Source: Brevibacillus reuszeri (lineage in GTDB: Bacteria; Bacillota; Bacilli; Brevibacillales; Brevibacillaceae). From it: 64,000 nucleotides of DNA. The position numbers and the translations under genes are program-made. Shown piece after piece: positions 1 to 8,780 of the stretch. The stretch's first letter is position 1. The number at the start of each line of letters is the position of its first letter. Below the pieces are notes generated by a model. The model worked only from the letters and a program-made list of their open reading frames with translations. It searched no databases and had not been told where the DNA came from. The stretch spans positions 429,222-493,221 of the forward strand of contig NZ_BEXF01000002.1 of the NCBI RefSeq assembly GCF_002897295.1, in the 5' to 3' direction.

Positions 1-150
1 GTAAAAGCTATGATGCTTACGTGGGTTTTTTGCTGATTTTTTGAACTAGCTACATTCCGCTCACCAAGTTCCGGGCATTCTTTGTTTCCGAAACTATATA
101 GCCAATATGATCGTAAGACAATTCAATACTTATTTTAGAGGTGAAACGAA

Positions 151-1209
151 ATGTACTGGGTGCTTGGAATTATGAATCATACACTAAGTAATCCAAAGTT
201 CATTCAAGAAAGCGATATCGCCCGATTTCATATGTGGATGGAAACAAGAGGCTGGAGATTTTCCGACTACTCATTAGATCCTATGAGTATAGACTATTCT
301 GTTAGGCATGTAGATGGGCGTGATAAGTTATTAAGTTGGGACACAGATATTTCGGATTGGGAACGGACCGTAAACATGCCACATCACTTATTGCAAATGT
401 ATGCAGGTCTTGGGGTTGTATCAAATAACACTCCTTTACCCTTATGTGAGACTTGTGGTCATCATCAAGAATGTTGGCAGGGTAACGAGTATAGAAAACC
501 ATTAGATCAAGGCAACATACACTGGTCTCATGTCTCCCTTCCTTGGATTGGAACAAAGTATAATACTTTCCGCATAGCTGTTATTGGAATTAACCCTTAC
601 GAGGCTGGTGGTCTTGAATTTTATCCAAAATTGATCCCTCAAGCTAGGGAAGAGATGGCTAAGGGAAAAATTAAGGTTACCTTCAACCATCCAGGGTATG
701 CAGGTACTGTATTGTGGCATCGAATCGGACTATATGCTTCTCAAACAATCTTAAATTTTGTAAATGATGATGACCCACTGACCTTCCCAGATTTATCTCA
801 CGTTGATGCCTATGATTGGATTGCTTTTACCAATCATGTGAAGTGTTCGCCAATTGGAGATCGGAGTCAGCCATCACAAGCTATGTGGGAAAACTGTCAT
901 TCTATTCTTAAGAAAGAATTAGGGATACTGGCCCCTAAAATCATGATTGTATTAGGAACCGGGGATAACTTTCATTACCTCAATAAAAATGTACTAGACG
1001 AAACTCCTTCATTGCTTGATGAAACAAAATCTGTTCGTCTGTATGTAGGTAAGCTACATAGCAGAACGATTGGTATAATAAACGTTCCTCACCCTGCTGC
1101 TCCAGGACGTGGTGCATCCCATCAGATTAGCAGAGACTTAGAGATGCTTCTGTTTAAACATGCGGCTAAGCTACAGTACATGCTTCATTTACCTAGACCT
1201 AGATTATAA
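151..1209 (+). CDS. uracil-DNA glycosylase-like protein (family 4-type, Fe-S)
   Basis: A 352-residue protein with the motif order of the uracil-DNA glycosylase superfamily. A cysteine-rich entry lies at C99/C102/C108, a GINP motif at 146-149 sits where family 4 enzymes have GEAPG, then comes NHVKCSP (C232) with C249 downstream, matching the N-x-VKC-x-P ... E-x3-C layout that holds the 4Fe-4S cluster of family 4 enzymes. A VPHPAAPGRG stretch near residue 317 fits the C-terminal H-P motif. A typical family 4 enzyme is about 200 residues, so the first 90 residues are an extra N-terminal region with no recognised domain. The start is supported by AGAGGTG just upstream. Uracil removal from DNA is inferred; another substrate, or a restriction or defence role, is possible because the catalytic motif is divergent. 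Confidence 0.6.
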   Translation: MYWVLGIMNHTLSNPKFIQESDIARFHMWMETRGWRFSDYSLDPMSIDYSVRHVDGRDKLLSWDTDISDWERTVNMPHHLLQMYAGLGVVSNNTPLPLCETCGHHQECWQGNEYRKPLDQGNIHWSHVSLPWIGTKYNTFRIAVIGINPYEAGGLEFYPKLIPQAREEMAKGKIKVTFNHPGYAGTVLWHRIGLYASQTILNFVNDDDPLTFPDLSHVDAYDWIAFTNHVKCSPIGDRSQPSQAMWENCHSILKKELGILAPKIMIVLGTGDNFHYLNKNVLDETPSLLDETKSVRLYVGKLHSRTIGIINVPHPAAPGRGASHQISRDLEMLLFKHAAKLQYMLHLPRPRL

Positions 1210-1244
1210 TCACTTTGAGAAGCCTTTCTATTCTGTAGTGCCAG

Positions 1245-1277
1245 TAAAAAAAGCGCAACCCTATTAAGGCTGCGCTT
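1245..1277 (-). terminator. terminator of codBA, possibly bidirectional
   Basis: A 10-bp stem (AAGCGCAACC / GGCTGCGCTT, one mismatch) with a 7-base loop is followed on the minus strand by seven T. It lies just after the codA stop. It could also end the gene on the plus strand at 1209, although the T-run on that side is weak. Confidence 0.8.
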
Positions 1278-1286
1278 AATTGTTTT

Positions 1287-2555
1287 CTACCTATTAAAAT
1301 TAACGTTCTCTTCCGTCTGATCAAAAGTGATTGTTGTTTGACTTGGTTTTGTTTTGGCAATTTGCTTTCCATTTCTAAAGGAATGCGTAACGACTGCTTG
1401 CTTACGAATGGCTTCATATTCATTTTCTGCAGACAAGACAATGAAATTAGCTGGTTTGCCTTCCTCAATTCCGTAAGCCTCTTCAATGTGCAATGTTTTG
1501 GCACTGTTTTTCGTGATTAAATCAATGGAATTGACAATTTGCTCATAGCCCATTAATTGGGAGGCATGGATGCCCATATGCAAGACTTGAAGCATATTTC
1601 CTGTTCCCAGCGGATACCATGGGTCAAAAATATCGTCGTGGCCAAAGCAGACATTTAGCCCAGCTTCCTGCAGCTCTTTTACCCGTGTCAGACCTCTTCT
1701 TTTTGGGTACGTATCAAATCGCCCTTGAAGGTGAATATTCACTAGTGGGTTCGATACAAAATTAATGGAAGAAAGCTTTAACAGACGGAATAATTTATAC
1801 GTATAGGCATCATTGTAAGAGCCCATTGCCGTTGTATGACTCGCTGTTGTACGCGTACCGATTCCACGTTCGTATGCCTCTTTTGCGACAACCTCAACAA
1901 AGCGTGATTGTTCATCATCGATTTCATCGCAATGAATGTCAACTAATCGGTCATACTTTTCAGCGAGGTCAAAAACTGTTTTTAATGAATCCACACCATA
2001 TTCTCTCGTAAATTCAAAATGAGGGATACCACCGACTACATCTGCGCCCATTTTCAATGATTCCTCAAGCAACTCAACCCCATTCGGATAGGAAAGGATA
2101 CCCTCTTGCGGAAACGCAACAAGCTGAATATCTACGAAGGATGCCAATTCTTCCTTTACTTCCAGCATCGCTTGCAGGGCTGTGAGCTCTGGATCAGTTA
2201 CATCTACATGTGTACGGACGTGCTGAATCCCTTGAGCAATTTGCCATTTTAGCGCTGTTTTCGCTCTTGTTTTCACATCGTCCCTTGTCAAAGTTTCTTT
2301 TCGCTGCGACCATCTTTGAATCCCTTCGAACAAGGTCCCACTGATATTCCACTCCGGTTCACCCGCTGTTAACGTTGTATCCAAATGGATATGCGGCTCA
2401 ATGAACGGTGGAAGAACCAGAGAACCATTCACATCTATTATTTCTTTGCCTTCAATATCTCCAAGTTCCTGCGTCACTTTATGGAACTTGCCGTCTTCTA
2501 GTAGTAGGTGCCAAAGCCCCTCTTTCCCTCTCAGCTTTGCATTTTTAATTATCAT
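1287..2555 (-). CDS. codA: cytosine deaminase
   Basis: A 422-residue amidohydrolase that converts cytosine to uracil and ammonia in the cytosol. Visible metal and catalytic motifs are HIHLD near residue 56, HCDEID in the middle, SHTTAM, and FGHDD before the C-terminal domain. These are the His/His/His/Asp ligands and acid of the CodA branch of the family. Length fits E. coli CodA (427 aa). The gene overlaps the end of codB by 11 bases, so the two are very probably one transcript and one salvage unit: CodB imports cytosine and CodA deaminates it to uracil for UMP synthesis. Other amidohydrolases (isocytosine or creatinine deaminases) share the fold, but the codB neighbour and the PyrR control upstream favour cytosine. 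Confidence 0.88.
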   Translation of the reverse strand: MIIKNAKLRGKEGLWHLLLEDGKFHKVTQELGDIEGKEIIDVNGSLVLPPFIEPHIHLDTTLTAGEPEWNISGTLFEGIQRWSQRKETLTRDDVKTRAKTALKWQIAQGIQHVRTHVDVTDPELTALQAMLEVKEELASFVDIQLVAFPQEGILSYPNGVELLEESLKMGADVVGGIPHFEFTREYGVDSLKTVFDLAEKYDRLVDIHCDEIDDEQSRFVEVVAKEAYERGIGTRTTASHTTAMGSYNDAYTYKLFRLLKLSSINFVSNPLVNIHLQGRFDTYPKRRGLTRVKELQEAGLNVCFGHDDIFDPWYPLGTGNMLQVLHMGIHASQLMGYEQIVNSIDLITKNSAKTLHIEEAYGIEEGKPANFIVLSAENEYEAIRKQAVVTHSFRNGKQIAKTKPSQTTITFDQTEENVNFNR

Positions 2556-3834
2556 TGATTACACCGCCACTTTCATTTATTTTACTCATCGATGATTTTT
2601 CCTGAGGCAGACATTTCATCACAACGACATAAATAATGGCAGACCCTAATAATCCATTGATTGGAGGAATGCCTGGTGCAAATTTTGCAATGACAACTCC
2701 ACATACCCATGCGAGAATCGCAACCCAATTCACTGCTTTAAAAGTCATCGTCTCAAATGGTTGGTATTTTCCACGCTTTAAAATAAAGTAATCTGCGAGT
2801 ACAATCGCTCCAATCGATGGCAGCGTGGAGCCTAGGATCGTCAAAAAGCCAACAAAGTTATTATAAAGCCACATAGCTGCGATTGTACCGACAATTCCGT
2901 TAAAGACAACCACTTTATGCTTCGATATTTTCGTAATATTGGCGAAGCCTAATCCTGAAGCGTATAACGCACTATCATTTGTCGTCCAAATATTTAAGCC
3001 GAGGACAATGATCGCAGGGATAATGAGACCCTGTAAAAACATGATATCCGAGACATCCGCTTTCCCAAAAGCAATGGCCCCTACAGCACCAAACAAAAAC
3101 ATCAGTGAGTTTCCAAGAAAGAACGCAATCACAATCGCCGTCACTGCTGAACGTGATGTCTTGGCAAAACGGGCAAAGTCAGGCGTAAGCGTACCACCAC
3201 TAATAAAAGAGCCGATACAAATCGTTAATGCTGCTGCAATACCTATTGTCTCAGTTGGTTGATAGGCGAGCAAGCCCTGAAGCCCCCCCATTGTTCCAGC
3301 TGCATCAACCATAGAATAACTCCCGAAAATAGCAATGGCGGGAACTGCGACAAATCCTAATACGGTTAGAGCCTTCATCCCAAAAATAGCTGACGCTGTC
3401 ATCATTAATCCTAAAATCGCAATTAATACATACACATTAATCCCAGTGGCTTTTTCTACGGGAACAGCAAACATCGCAAGTCCGACACCAAACCACCCTA
3501 CTTGAGTTGTCGCTAATAAAAAGGAAGACAAATACGAGCCTTTTTCACCAAACGCATATTTCGTCAACAAATGGGTAGATAACCCCGTTTTTGCTGCAAT
3601 ATAAGCCAATGAACCTGTATATAGACCCAGGATCAGGTTACCTGTTATGACGATCCAAATAAACTGGACAAACGTTAACCCGCTTCCTAATGTCCCTCCA
3701 GACCACATACTTGCTGAAAAGAAAGTGAAAGACAGCATGACCGCAAGAATCTTCCAAAATCCATTACGACTCGCCTGAGGCACCGCCTGAAACGAAAATT
3801 CCTTATCTACATTTGACATACCAATTCCCCCCAA
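2545..3834 (-). CDS. codB: cytosine permease
   Basis: A 429-residue polytopic membrane protein of the NCS1 nucleobase:cation symporter family with about 12 hydrophobic segments. The N-terminal region ([22 protein letters not shown] as a segment around residues 26-47) and the central [20 protein letters not shown] stretch near residue 215 are characteristic of CodB. It moves cytosine across the cytoplasmic membrane. It is the first gene of a two-gene operon with codA, behind a leader of about 200 bases with a PyrR-type attenuator. Start ATG 3834 gives [13 protein letters not shown]; an ATG five codons later is also possible. Confidence 0.87.
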   Translation of the reverse strand: MGGIGMSNVDKEFSFQAVPQASRNGFWKILAVMLSFTFFSASMWSGGTLGSGLTFVQFIWIVITGNLILGLYTGSLAYIAAKTGLSTHLLTKYAFGEKGSYLSSFLLATTQVGWFGVGLAMFAVPVEKATGINVYVLIAILGLMMTASAIFGMKALTVLGFVAVPAIAIFGSYSMVDAAGTMGGLQGLLAYQPTETIGIAAALTICIGSFISGGTLTPDFARFAKTSRSAVTAIVIAFFLGNSLMFLFGAVGAIAFGKADVSDIMFLQGLIIPAIIVLGLNIWTTNDSALYASGLGFANITKISKHKVVVFNGIVGTIAAMWLYNNFVGFLTILGSTLPSIGAIVLADYFILKRGKYQPFETMTFKAVNWVAILAWVCGVVIAKFAPGIPPINGLLGSAIIYVVVMKCLPQEKSSMSKINESGGVINDN

Positions 3835-3894
3835 TAAGTTAGTTGATTAGAAACTGGTACCGAAGAAAGCTTCGATTACTTTAGACGATTAGGA

Positions 3895-4025
3895 AAATAA
3901 AAAAGCCTCTTGCCAATACCTGACAAGAAGCTTTTTCAACATAAATGAACGTTGGATATCCCATAGGCTACCCAAGCAATGATCATTTTTTCCGCTGTCC
4001 TTGTCAGCCTCTCTGGACTGAATTA
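3895..4025 (-). promoter_or_regulatory. PyrR-type RNA attenuator in the codBA leader
   Basis: Read on the minus strand, 4021-3999 is CAGTCCAGAGAGGCTGACAAGG, which reproduces the loop and flank consensus of PyrR binding RNA (AGUCCAGAGAGGCU). Downstream, at 3898-3937, there is an intrinsic terminator: AAGCTTCTTG / CAAGAGGCTT followed by six T. The order binding loop, then terminator, then first gene matches the Bacillus pyr operon attenuators, where PyrR with UMP or UTP stabilises the anti-antiterminator. It is therefore expected that codBA transcription stops early when pyrimidines are plentiful. The antiterminator pairing itself was not worked out. Confidence 0.85.
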
Positions 4026-4156
4026 AAGGTACCAGTATGTAATTATGGATATTATTGCATAAAAATGTTGGTCTGTCATTTGGAAATTTCTTTTTGCGTG
4101 GAATTATTTTATTTGGGGTGAAAAATGGTGTTTGAGATGGAGCGAAAAATAACAGA

Positions 4157-4208
4157 TTTTCGCCCTTTCTTATGGTATGGTTCACCGTAACGGATCAAAC
4201 GGCGAAAA
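4157..4208. repeat. att-like site 2 (rlmH 3'-end copy with inverted repeat)
   Basis: On the plus strand TTTCGC at 4158 is followed after six bases by TTATGGT, the spacing seen at the rlmH 3' end. On the minus strand the site encodes RYGEPYHKKG, close to the last residues of RlmH (RGEPYHK). The outer arms TTTTCGCC (4157-4164) and GGCGAAAA (4201-4208) form an inverted repeat around the core. This looks like the far junction of an element integrated at rlmH. Confidence 0.6.
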
Positions 4209-4410
4209 TTAAGAAGGAGCTTGTCGCACCGCAGTAGCTCCAATTCCAAGGCACTAAATATTTTTCGACTATCTCTTACCAAATATTTTTTCATCGATAC
4301 TAAATAGACCCGCTACAACACCTACTTCTATAATTGCTACATCAACCACTGCATCTGCTCTTCCAGCTTAATGTTTCGGCAGCAATAGTCTTGGTCCATA
4401 TGGAGAGAAC
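4209..4410. other. intergenic stretch, nothing recognised
   Basis: About 200 bases of low-GC sequence between the att-like site and a small putative gene. The open frame here on the minus strand is interrupted by the att repeat and has no ribosome binding site, so it is not called as a gene. Confidence 0.4.
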
Positions 4411-4686
4411 TCACAAATTATTATTTGTGTACACTTCATTAGAGAAACTATTTACCCCTATTTTACTAAAAACAAAATTGATTATTTGTTTAAGAATATG
4501 AGTTGGTATATGCTCATTCAGAAGTAGGCTCATACTAGTTGAACATTTAAATAATTTATTATGACTAAACTTTATTGGTTTTATACTATAATCGATTAAC
4601 TTATATTCTGGGTCAGTCTTAGCCAGCTCATTTTTTAAATTCTGCAATCTTGCCCAGACGATTGTACGATGATTTCTATATTCCAT
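4411..4686 (-). CDS. hypothetical protein, 91 aa
   Basis: An open frame of 91 codons, AT-rich compared with the core genes and similar in composition to the two genes after it. It has a mixed sequence with a lysine-rich middle and a hydrophobic C-terminal third, and no motif I recognise. No convincing ribosome binding site precedes the ATG. It could be a gene fragment left by recombination at the island edge. Confidence 0.3.
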   Translation of the reverse strand: MEYRNHRTIVWARLQNLKNELAKTDPEYKLIDYSIKPIKFSHNKLFKCSTSMSLLLNEHIPTHILKQIINFVFSKIGVNSFSNEVYTNNNL

Positions 4687-4870
4687 ATAATCTTGTTATT
4701 TTAGCTACAGCAACTCCATCACTATCAGCTGACTTGTGAGTATTACGAGTCATAAGGGTTTAGTGGGGTATATGAGAGGGACATTCAATGACGAACGAAT
4801 AGGTAGTTACCTCGGCTGACCGAAGATGCAAGTTACTAATTACTATAAAAATAACGATCGCTGCATTCAT

Positions 4871-5617
4871 TCATATTTCAACTATATACTCTTTAATTAT
4901 TTGCAACATAAAGTCAGAGGCTTTTGGAGTATATCCAGGTGATTGACAAAAAACAATGTAATCATATTTTTCTTGAGCCTGGTACTCCCTCCACGGGGTT
5001 AATATAAATGGGATTTCTTTATCCTTCTTAGTTGGCGAAATGGTTCCATCAATAATCCTTTCATAAAGCATACCAATATCAATGCCTTGGGCGTACCCTT
5101 TTAATTGAAACATCTTGTCCTCGTAAGAGAAATTTTTTAAATGTGCACTAATAATGTCATTATCCCAATCGTCATGTAATACAAAATTGATCTCACTGAT
5201 CCAACCACAAGCCAAAGCATAAGCTAGGTAATTTCCCATATAAACTTTTTTGGTATTTAATAAGCTTCTTCTATTACCAATCGGATAATTTATTAATTCC
5301 CCCATTATATAGACATAGCCATTATCACCTAATCCAGTATCAGAGTGAGCATCTATGTGTGTTACTTTGAAAGGCGCATCTATGCGATTTGAATTAATTA
5401 GTTGGTCCCAAAAGAAGAACGCCTCATGATGGTTTGTCACAACTCTGCCCTCAATTGGGGTATCTTTACTTAATAAACATCTGACCTCAAGAAATTCTCT
5501 AAAGTCCTTTTCACTCCAAGATTTATAATAATCATCACTTAAACGATTATCTCCAGTTACCCAATGAGCAATATCGCTCTGAAAAAAATCCATATCGATG
5601 TCTAAAATTCTTTTCAC
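4871..5617 (-). CDS. UPF0489 family protein (ureohydrolase-like)
   Basis: A 248-residue protein that starts MKRILDIDMDFFQSD and carries HIDAHSD near residue 88 and LHDDWDND near residue 148. DIDMDFF and HIDAHSD are the hallmarks of the UPF0489 family, which is related to the arginase/deacetylase fold; the Asp and His residues resemble metal ligands of ureohydrolases. The true substrate of the family is unknown to me. The gene is low in GC and lies inside the rlmH-anchored island, next to another unknown gene in the same direction, which suggests acquisition by transfer. The ATG is preceded by GGGAAAAGA at suitable distance. Confidence 0.65.
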   Translation of the reverse strand: MKRILDIDMDFFQSDIAHWVTGDNRLSDDYYKSWSEKDFREFLEVRCLLSKDTPIEGRVVTNHHEAFFFWDQLINSNRIDAPFKVTHIDAHSDTGLGDNGYVYIMGELINYPIGNRRSLLNTKKVYMGNYLAYALACGWISEINFVLHDDWDNDIISAHLKNFSYEDKMFQLKGYAQGIDIGMLYERIIDGTISPTKKDKEIPFILTPWREYQAQEKYDYIVFCQSPGYTPKASDFMLQIIKEYIVEI

Positions 5618-5640
5618 TAATATCTTTTCCCTTCATTTTA

Positions 5641-5877
5641 AAATAAACTTATGTCACTAATTATTTACAATATTAGTCTCACTGAGAGAACTCCTATTTG
5701 ACTGTTCTACTCACGTTTATTCTGGGCGAGTAACATGTTCCAGTGATTTAAGGCTGGATAGCAGGCACCTGGATAACGATACCATGCTTAAAAGTAACCA
5801 AAAAAGCAAGAAACATTATTATACTTACTGCGTCATTATTCTTCGCTCTTGAGTTGTTTAAAACGAGGAGCGATAGG
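5641..5877. other. intergenic stretch between island genes
   Basis: About 235 bases without a supported gene. A GAGCGA-rich segment at 5836-5900 (GAGGAGCGATAGGCTAGCTCTCCTCGCTC) forms a strong hairpin straddling the stop codon of the next gene and probably terminates it on the minus strand, although the T-run is poor. Confidence 0.4.
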
Positions 5878-7155
5878 CTAGCTCTCCTCGCTCCGCATTT
5901 CACTCCATACCTTAACAATAGGATTAAGGTAATTTGCAGGTGTGCCTTCCGTAATCACTGTCTCTTCATATCTAATATTTCCAAAGTAACCTCTATTGAA
6001 GAAAGTAATATAATTCCTGGATTGTCCTTTATAATTAATTACAGATACAAATAGAGCCTCTTTATTATTCTTAGTTTCACTTACCGGAATACCTTGGCCT
6101 ATAGCCTCAATATCACTAGATATCCACGCCTCTCCAACATGAACTATTGAATCAGCTTTTTTTGCCCTCACATGTTCAGCAAGCTCTTTCATAATTATAA
6201 ATTTATCTGATTTATCTTCAACACGAAGGTTAAACATTTCCCACCCTAGACCAGGAACCTGCATAAACAGTATAGATTCGTGATATTTGTCCCGCTTTAA
6301 AACCCTTTTAGCCATTTGGTTAATGTTATCTGCAAAGGTTAAAGGATCGGCATCCCGTTTTATTTTGATACCAGATATGGGCTTTGATAGGTACCTCTTA
6401 CGTGCCTTTTCCATTAAATCGACTGATGGCTGAACTGGGAGTGTCTCAAGGCTTCTACTTTGATAAGTATCTAATACAATATTTTCTCTTCTTATAGACG
6501 CAACTTCCTTCATACACTTATAGCGGCCTTTTATTTCTAATGAAGTCAGTTGATGAACTGTATCAATACATTGGCAATCTCCTATATCAAGTCCAGCTTG
6601 TTGATGGGCATCGATTACAATTTCTTTAAGAAATAAAAAACCATGTGCAAGCGCATTTAACAGTTCCCGGTCGGGCAATTCATTGACAACCCATTTTCTT
6701 TCAACAACCGCAATGCATTCCTTCAACTGATGATCAGGTATATTAATTTTCTCTTTGATCATTTGCTTTGCTTTATGAGCTATAAGGTCAGGCGGAACTA
6801 GTGGAGAAACGCTGAATTTGATTTGGGCCAAATCAAGGTAACTATGAACAAGAACTTCGGCAATACTCTCTGTCTCCAAATCCCTCTGATGTACAATCTG
6901 CACTCTTGCCTCATTGAGCCACTTCATTACAGGATCACTTTTCATTTTTGTTTGCCACCCTGTATACCAAGAATCAAAGTTGTTAATTCTCTCTTTCTCG
7001 GCTTGAAGAGCAAAAGTTAAATTCCTTAGAGCTTGTATGGCGGCATTTAAATTGGCTCTGAACCCGTCAGGATTAAAATAGTTATCTAAACACTGATGCC
7101 ATAAAAGATGTGCTTCATTTAGTCGCTTATGCGTGTTAGGAATACAACAGTTCAT
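5878..7155 (-). CDS. hypothetical protein, 425 aa, island cargo
   Basis: No family is recognised. The first 220 residues are predicted by eye to be mostly helical, with an R-x4-H pattern (ARVQIVHQR near residue 88) that resembles the motif of HEPN RNases but is not enough to assign one. The C-terminal 170 residues alternate hydrophobic strands and helices and include FMQVPGLGWEMFNLRVE and VGEAWISSD. The start is set at ATG 7155 because GGGGGTG sits six bases upstream; a TTG six codons earlier is less likely. It lies within the 3.2-kb segment of the rlmH island together with the UPF0489 gene, in the same direction, with low GC. A defence or stress role is only a guess from location. Confidence 0.55.
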   Translation of the reverse strand: MNCCIPNTHKRLNEAHLLWHQCLDNYFNPDGFRANLNAAIQALRNLTFALQAEKERINNFDSWYTGWQTKMKSDPVMKWLNEARVQIVHQRDLETESIAEVLVHSYLDLAQIKFSVSPLVPPDLIAHKAKQMIKEKINIPDHQLKECIAVVERKWVVNELPDRELLNALAHGFLFLKEIVIDAHQQAGLDIGDCQCIDTVHQLTSLEIKGRYKCMKEVASIRRENIVLDTYQSRSLETLPVQPSVDLMEKARKRYLSKPISGIKIKRDADPLTFADNINQMAKRVLKRDKYHESILFMQVPGLGWEMFNLRVEDKSDKFIIMKELAEHVRAKKADSIVHVGEAWISSDIEAIGQGIPVSETKNNKEALFVSVINYKGQSRNYITFFNRGYFGNIRYEETVITEGTPANYLNPIVKVWSEMRSEES

Positions 7156-7347
7156 TTCGCACCCCCGGGTCAATATTTATAATTTAAATTATCCCTCACC
7201 GTTTTGTCTTTGAACACGGTGTAAGTATGGCAAATAATCCGAAATTCAAGGGGATTCAGATCGGATTATGATGAGAAAAAAACCGCCATTTTTACCTGCG
7301 AAAATTTCCTTTTCCTTTACTAGAGTGTTTTCCGCGCCTCAAACACA

Positions 7348-7382
7348 GTTTCGCTGTCATTTATGATGTTCTTAACGGCGAA
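7348..7382. repeat. att-like site 3 within the island
   Basis: TTTCGC at 7349 is followed after six bases by TTATGAT, identical in spacing and core to the rlmH 3' end; the opposite arm GGCGAA lies at 7377-7382. Read on the minus strand the core is ATCATAAATGA, very close to the ATCATAAGTGA of rlmH and to the known staphylococcal orfX att core. It would divide the island into two adjacent units. Confidence 0.5.
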
Positions 7383-7659
7383 TTTATGAAGCTTTTTACT
7401 ACCCAATTACAAAAAACAAAAAAACCGTTCCTTTAGCTTGGTGATGTTCAGCAACTCTCCATCTCCAGGATTTTGTTTGTTGACGTTTGTCTGGGAAATT
7501 GATGTCGAAATCTTGCTGTATAGAATCAAGGACTTTTATTGCAAAAAACATCATGGGATTTATCCGAATCTTTATCTGGAGGATCATTTAGTCGGAAATT
7601 TGGATTTTAAGGCAGATTAATTCAAAAACATTAACCTACAGCATATATCGTCCCTAAAC
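7383..7659. other. low-complexity intergenic region before transposase remnant
   Basis: No supported gene. Short frames on both strands (about 60 codons) lack ribosome binding sites and have no recognisable motif. The region may hold the degraded left end of the insertion sequence whose remnant starts near 7660. Confidence 0.35.
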
Positions 7660-8516
7660 GGGGCGTTACCCTGTTCCAAGATGTGCTAGAAGCTGAAATC
7701 GAGTCCTCTCTTGGATACGCCAAACATAACATGAAAAACAAGCGAACCAACAGCCGCAGTTCCGATGATCAAAGAGTAGTAAAGCCGCCCCTACAATCGG
7801 TTTATGGTGTTGTCCTCTTAGTCGCAATTCACTTTAGGGTAAAGCAAGACGGGGCTATCGCCAATAAAGCGGCCAACATGGTAAATTGTATTGACCTTGA
7901 CGGGATGCATTGGGGATTTGGTTAGAGAAATGAGTCAGCGAAATTCTGGCTACACGCACTTAATTAGCTGAAAATTATTAAAATTTAGTGCATTGTCATT
8001 ACAATCGTCGATAACCTTTGAGGCTTTACAGAGGCCATTTCAGCATGTTTTCCGAAGACGGAGATTCAGAAATTTGTCATCCATCAAATCCGAAATTCCA
8101 TCAAGTATGTTTCCTATAAGGATCTAAAAAAGATTACGCCGGAGCAGAAACCCATCTACAAAGCTCCAACGGAACAAGCCGCGTAGGAAGATCTCGAGCA
8201 GTTTGAGTAAACCTGAGGCAATAAATATCCCTTGATGGTTCGTTCCTGGCGGAATTACTGGGACGAGTTTGCTACCTTCTTTAAATAATCCTCCAGAGAT
8301 TCGAAAGCTGATCTTTACAACTAACGTTATCGAGAGTTATCATCGACAGCTGTGAATGGTGACAAAGGGAAAAGCCATCTTTCCCACAGACGATGCCCTT
8401 TTGAAGATGTTATATCTCGTAACCATGGGTGCTCTACAAAATTGGACAGGACGAGTCCAAAACTTGGGCCAGATTCTTTTTCAGCTATCTGTTTTCTTTG
8501 AGGATCGTTTACAATC
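7660..8516 (+). pseudogene. decayed IS256-family transposase
   Basis: Translation in changing frames gives successive pieces of an IS256-type (mutator) transposase: LFQDVLEAEIESSLGYAKHN at the start, then QSVYGVVLLVAIHFRVKQDG, then pieces reading IHQIRNSIKYVSYKDLKK, RSWRNYWDEFATFF, TTNVIESYHRQL, KGKAIFPTDDALLKMLYL and QNLGQILFQLSVFFEDRL. The order is that of an intact enzyme, but roughly 80 to 100 residues between the first two pieces are missing, and frameshifts and stops interrupt the rest. The DDE catalytic set cannot be complete. The gene is dead and marks past insertion-sequence activity beside the sce7726-sce7725-RES operon. Confidence 0.85.
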
Positions 8517-8780
8517 GTACATCCGCTAACCAACGAAAGGCTTCCCCTCCGAAGGGACTCTCTTTCCCTCCACCAACGCGTAAAGGGTCCGCTTCGCCTT
8601 GCACCCTTGAATCTGTTGGCTCTGAGATGATGTTTCTATTAGGAGGATGAAGCCTCTTCATATATCGGTTGATTGAGATTACACAAAAATCTAGACAGAC
8701 CCTCGCAACTATAATTCATCTTACTTTTTTAGAAAGAAAGCAGTTCAACCATTCTTAGAAATATCCCTTGTACTAACTAT

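Noticed and set aside
1..4150. A fourth att-like site that would enclose codBA in the island
   Set aside because: No TTTCGC-N6-TTATGRT match was found there, and the PyrR control of codBA looks native. The far end of the region may lie outside the window.
4109..4294. Minus-strand open frame of 61 codons over att site 2
   Set aside because: It has no ribosome binding site, and its coding look comes from the copied rlmH end.
7399..7620. Short frames on both strands before the transposase remnant
   Set aside because: Neither has a ribosome binding site or a recognisable motif.
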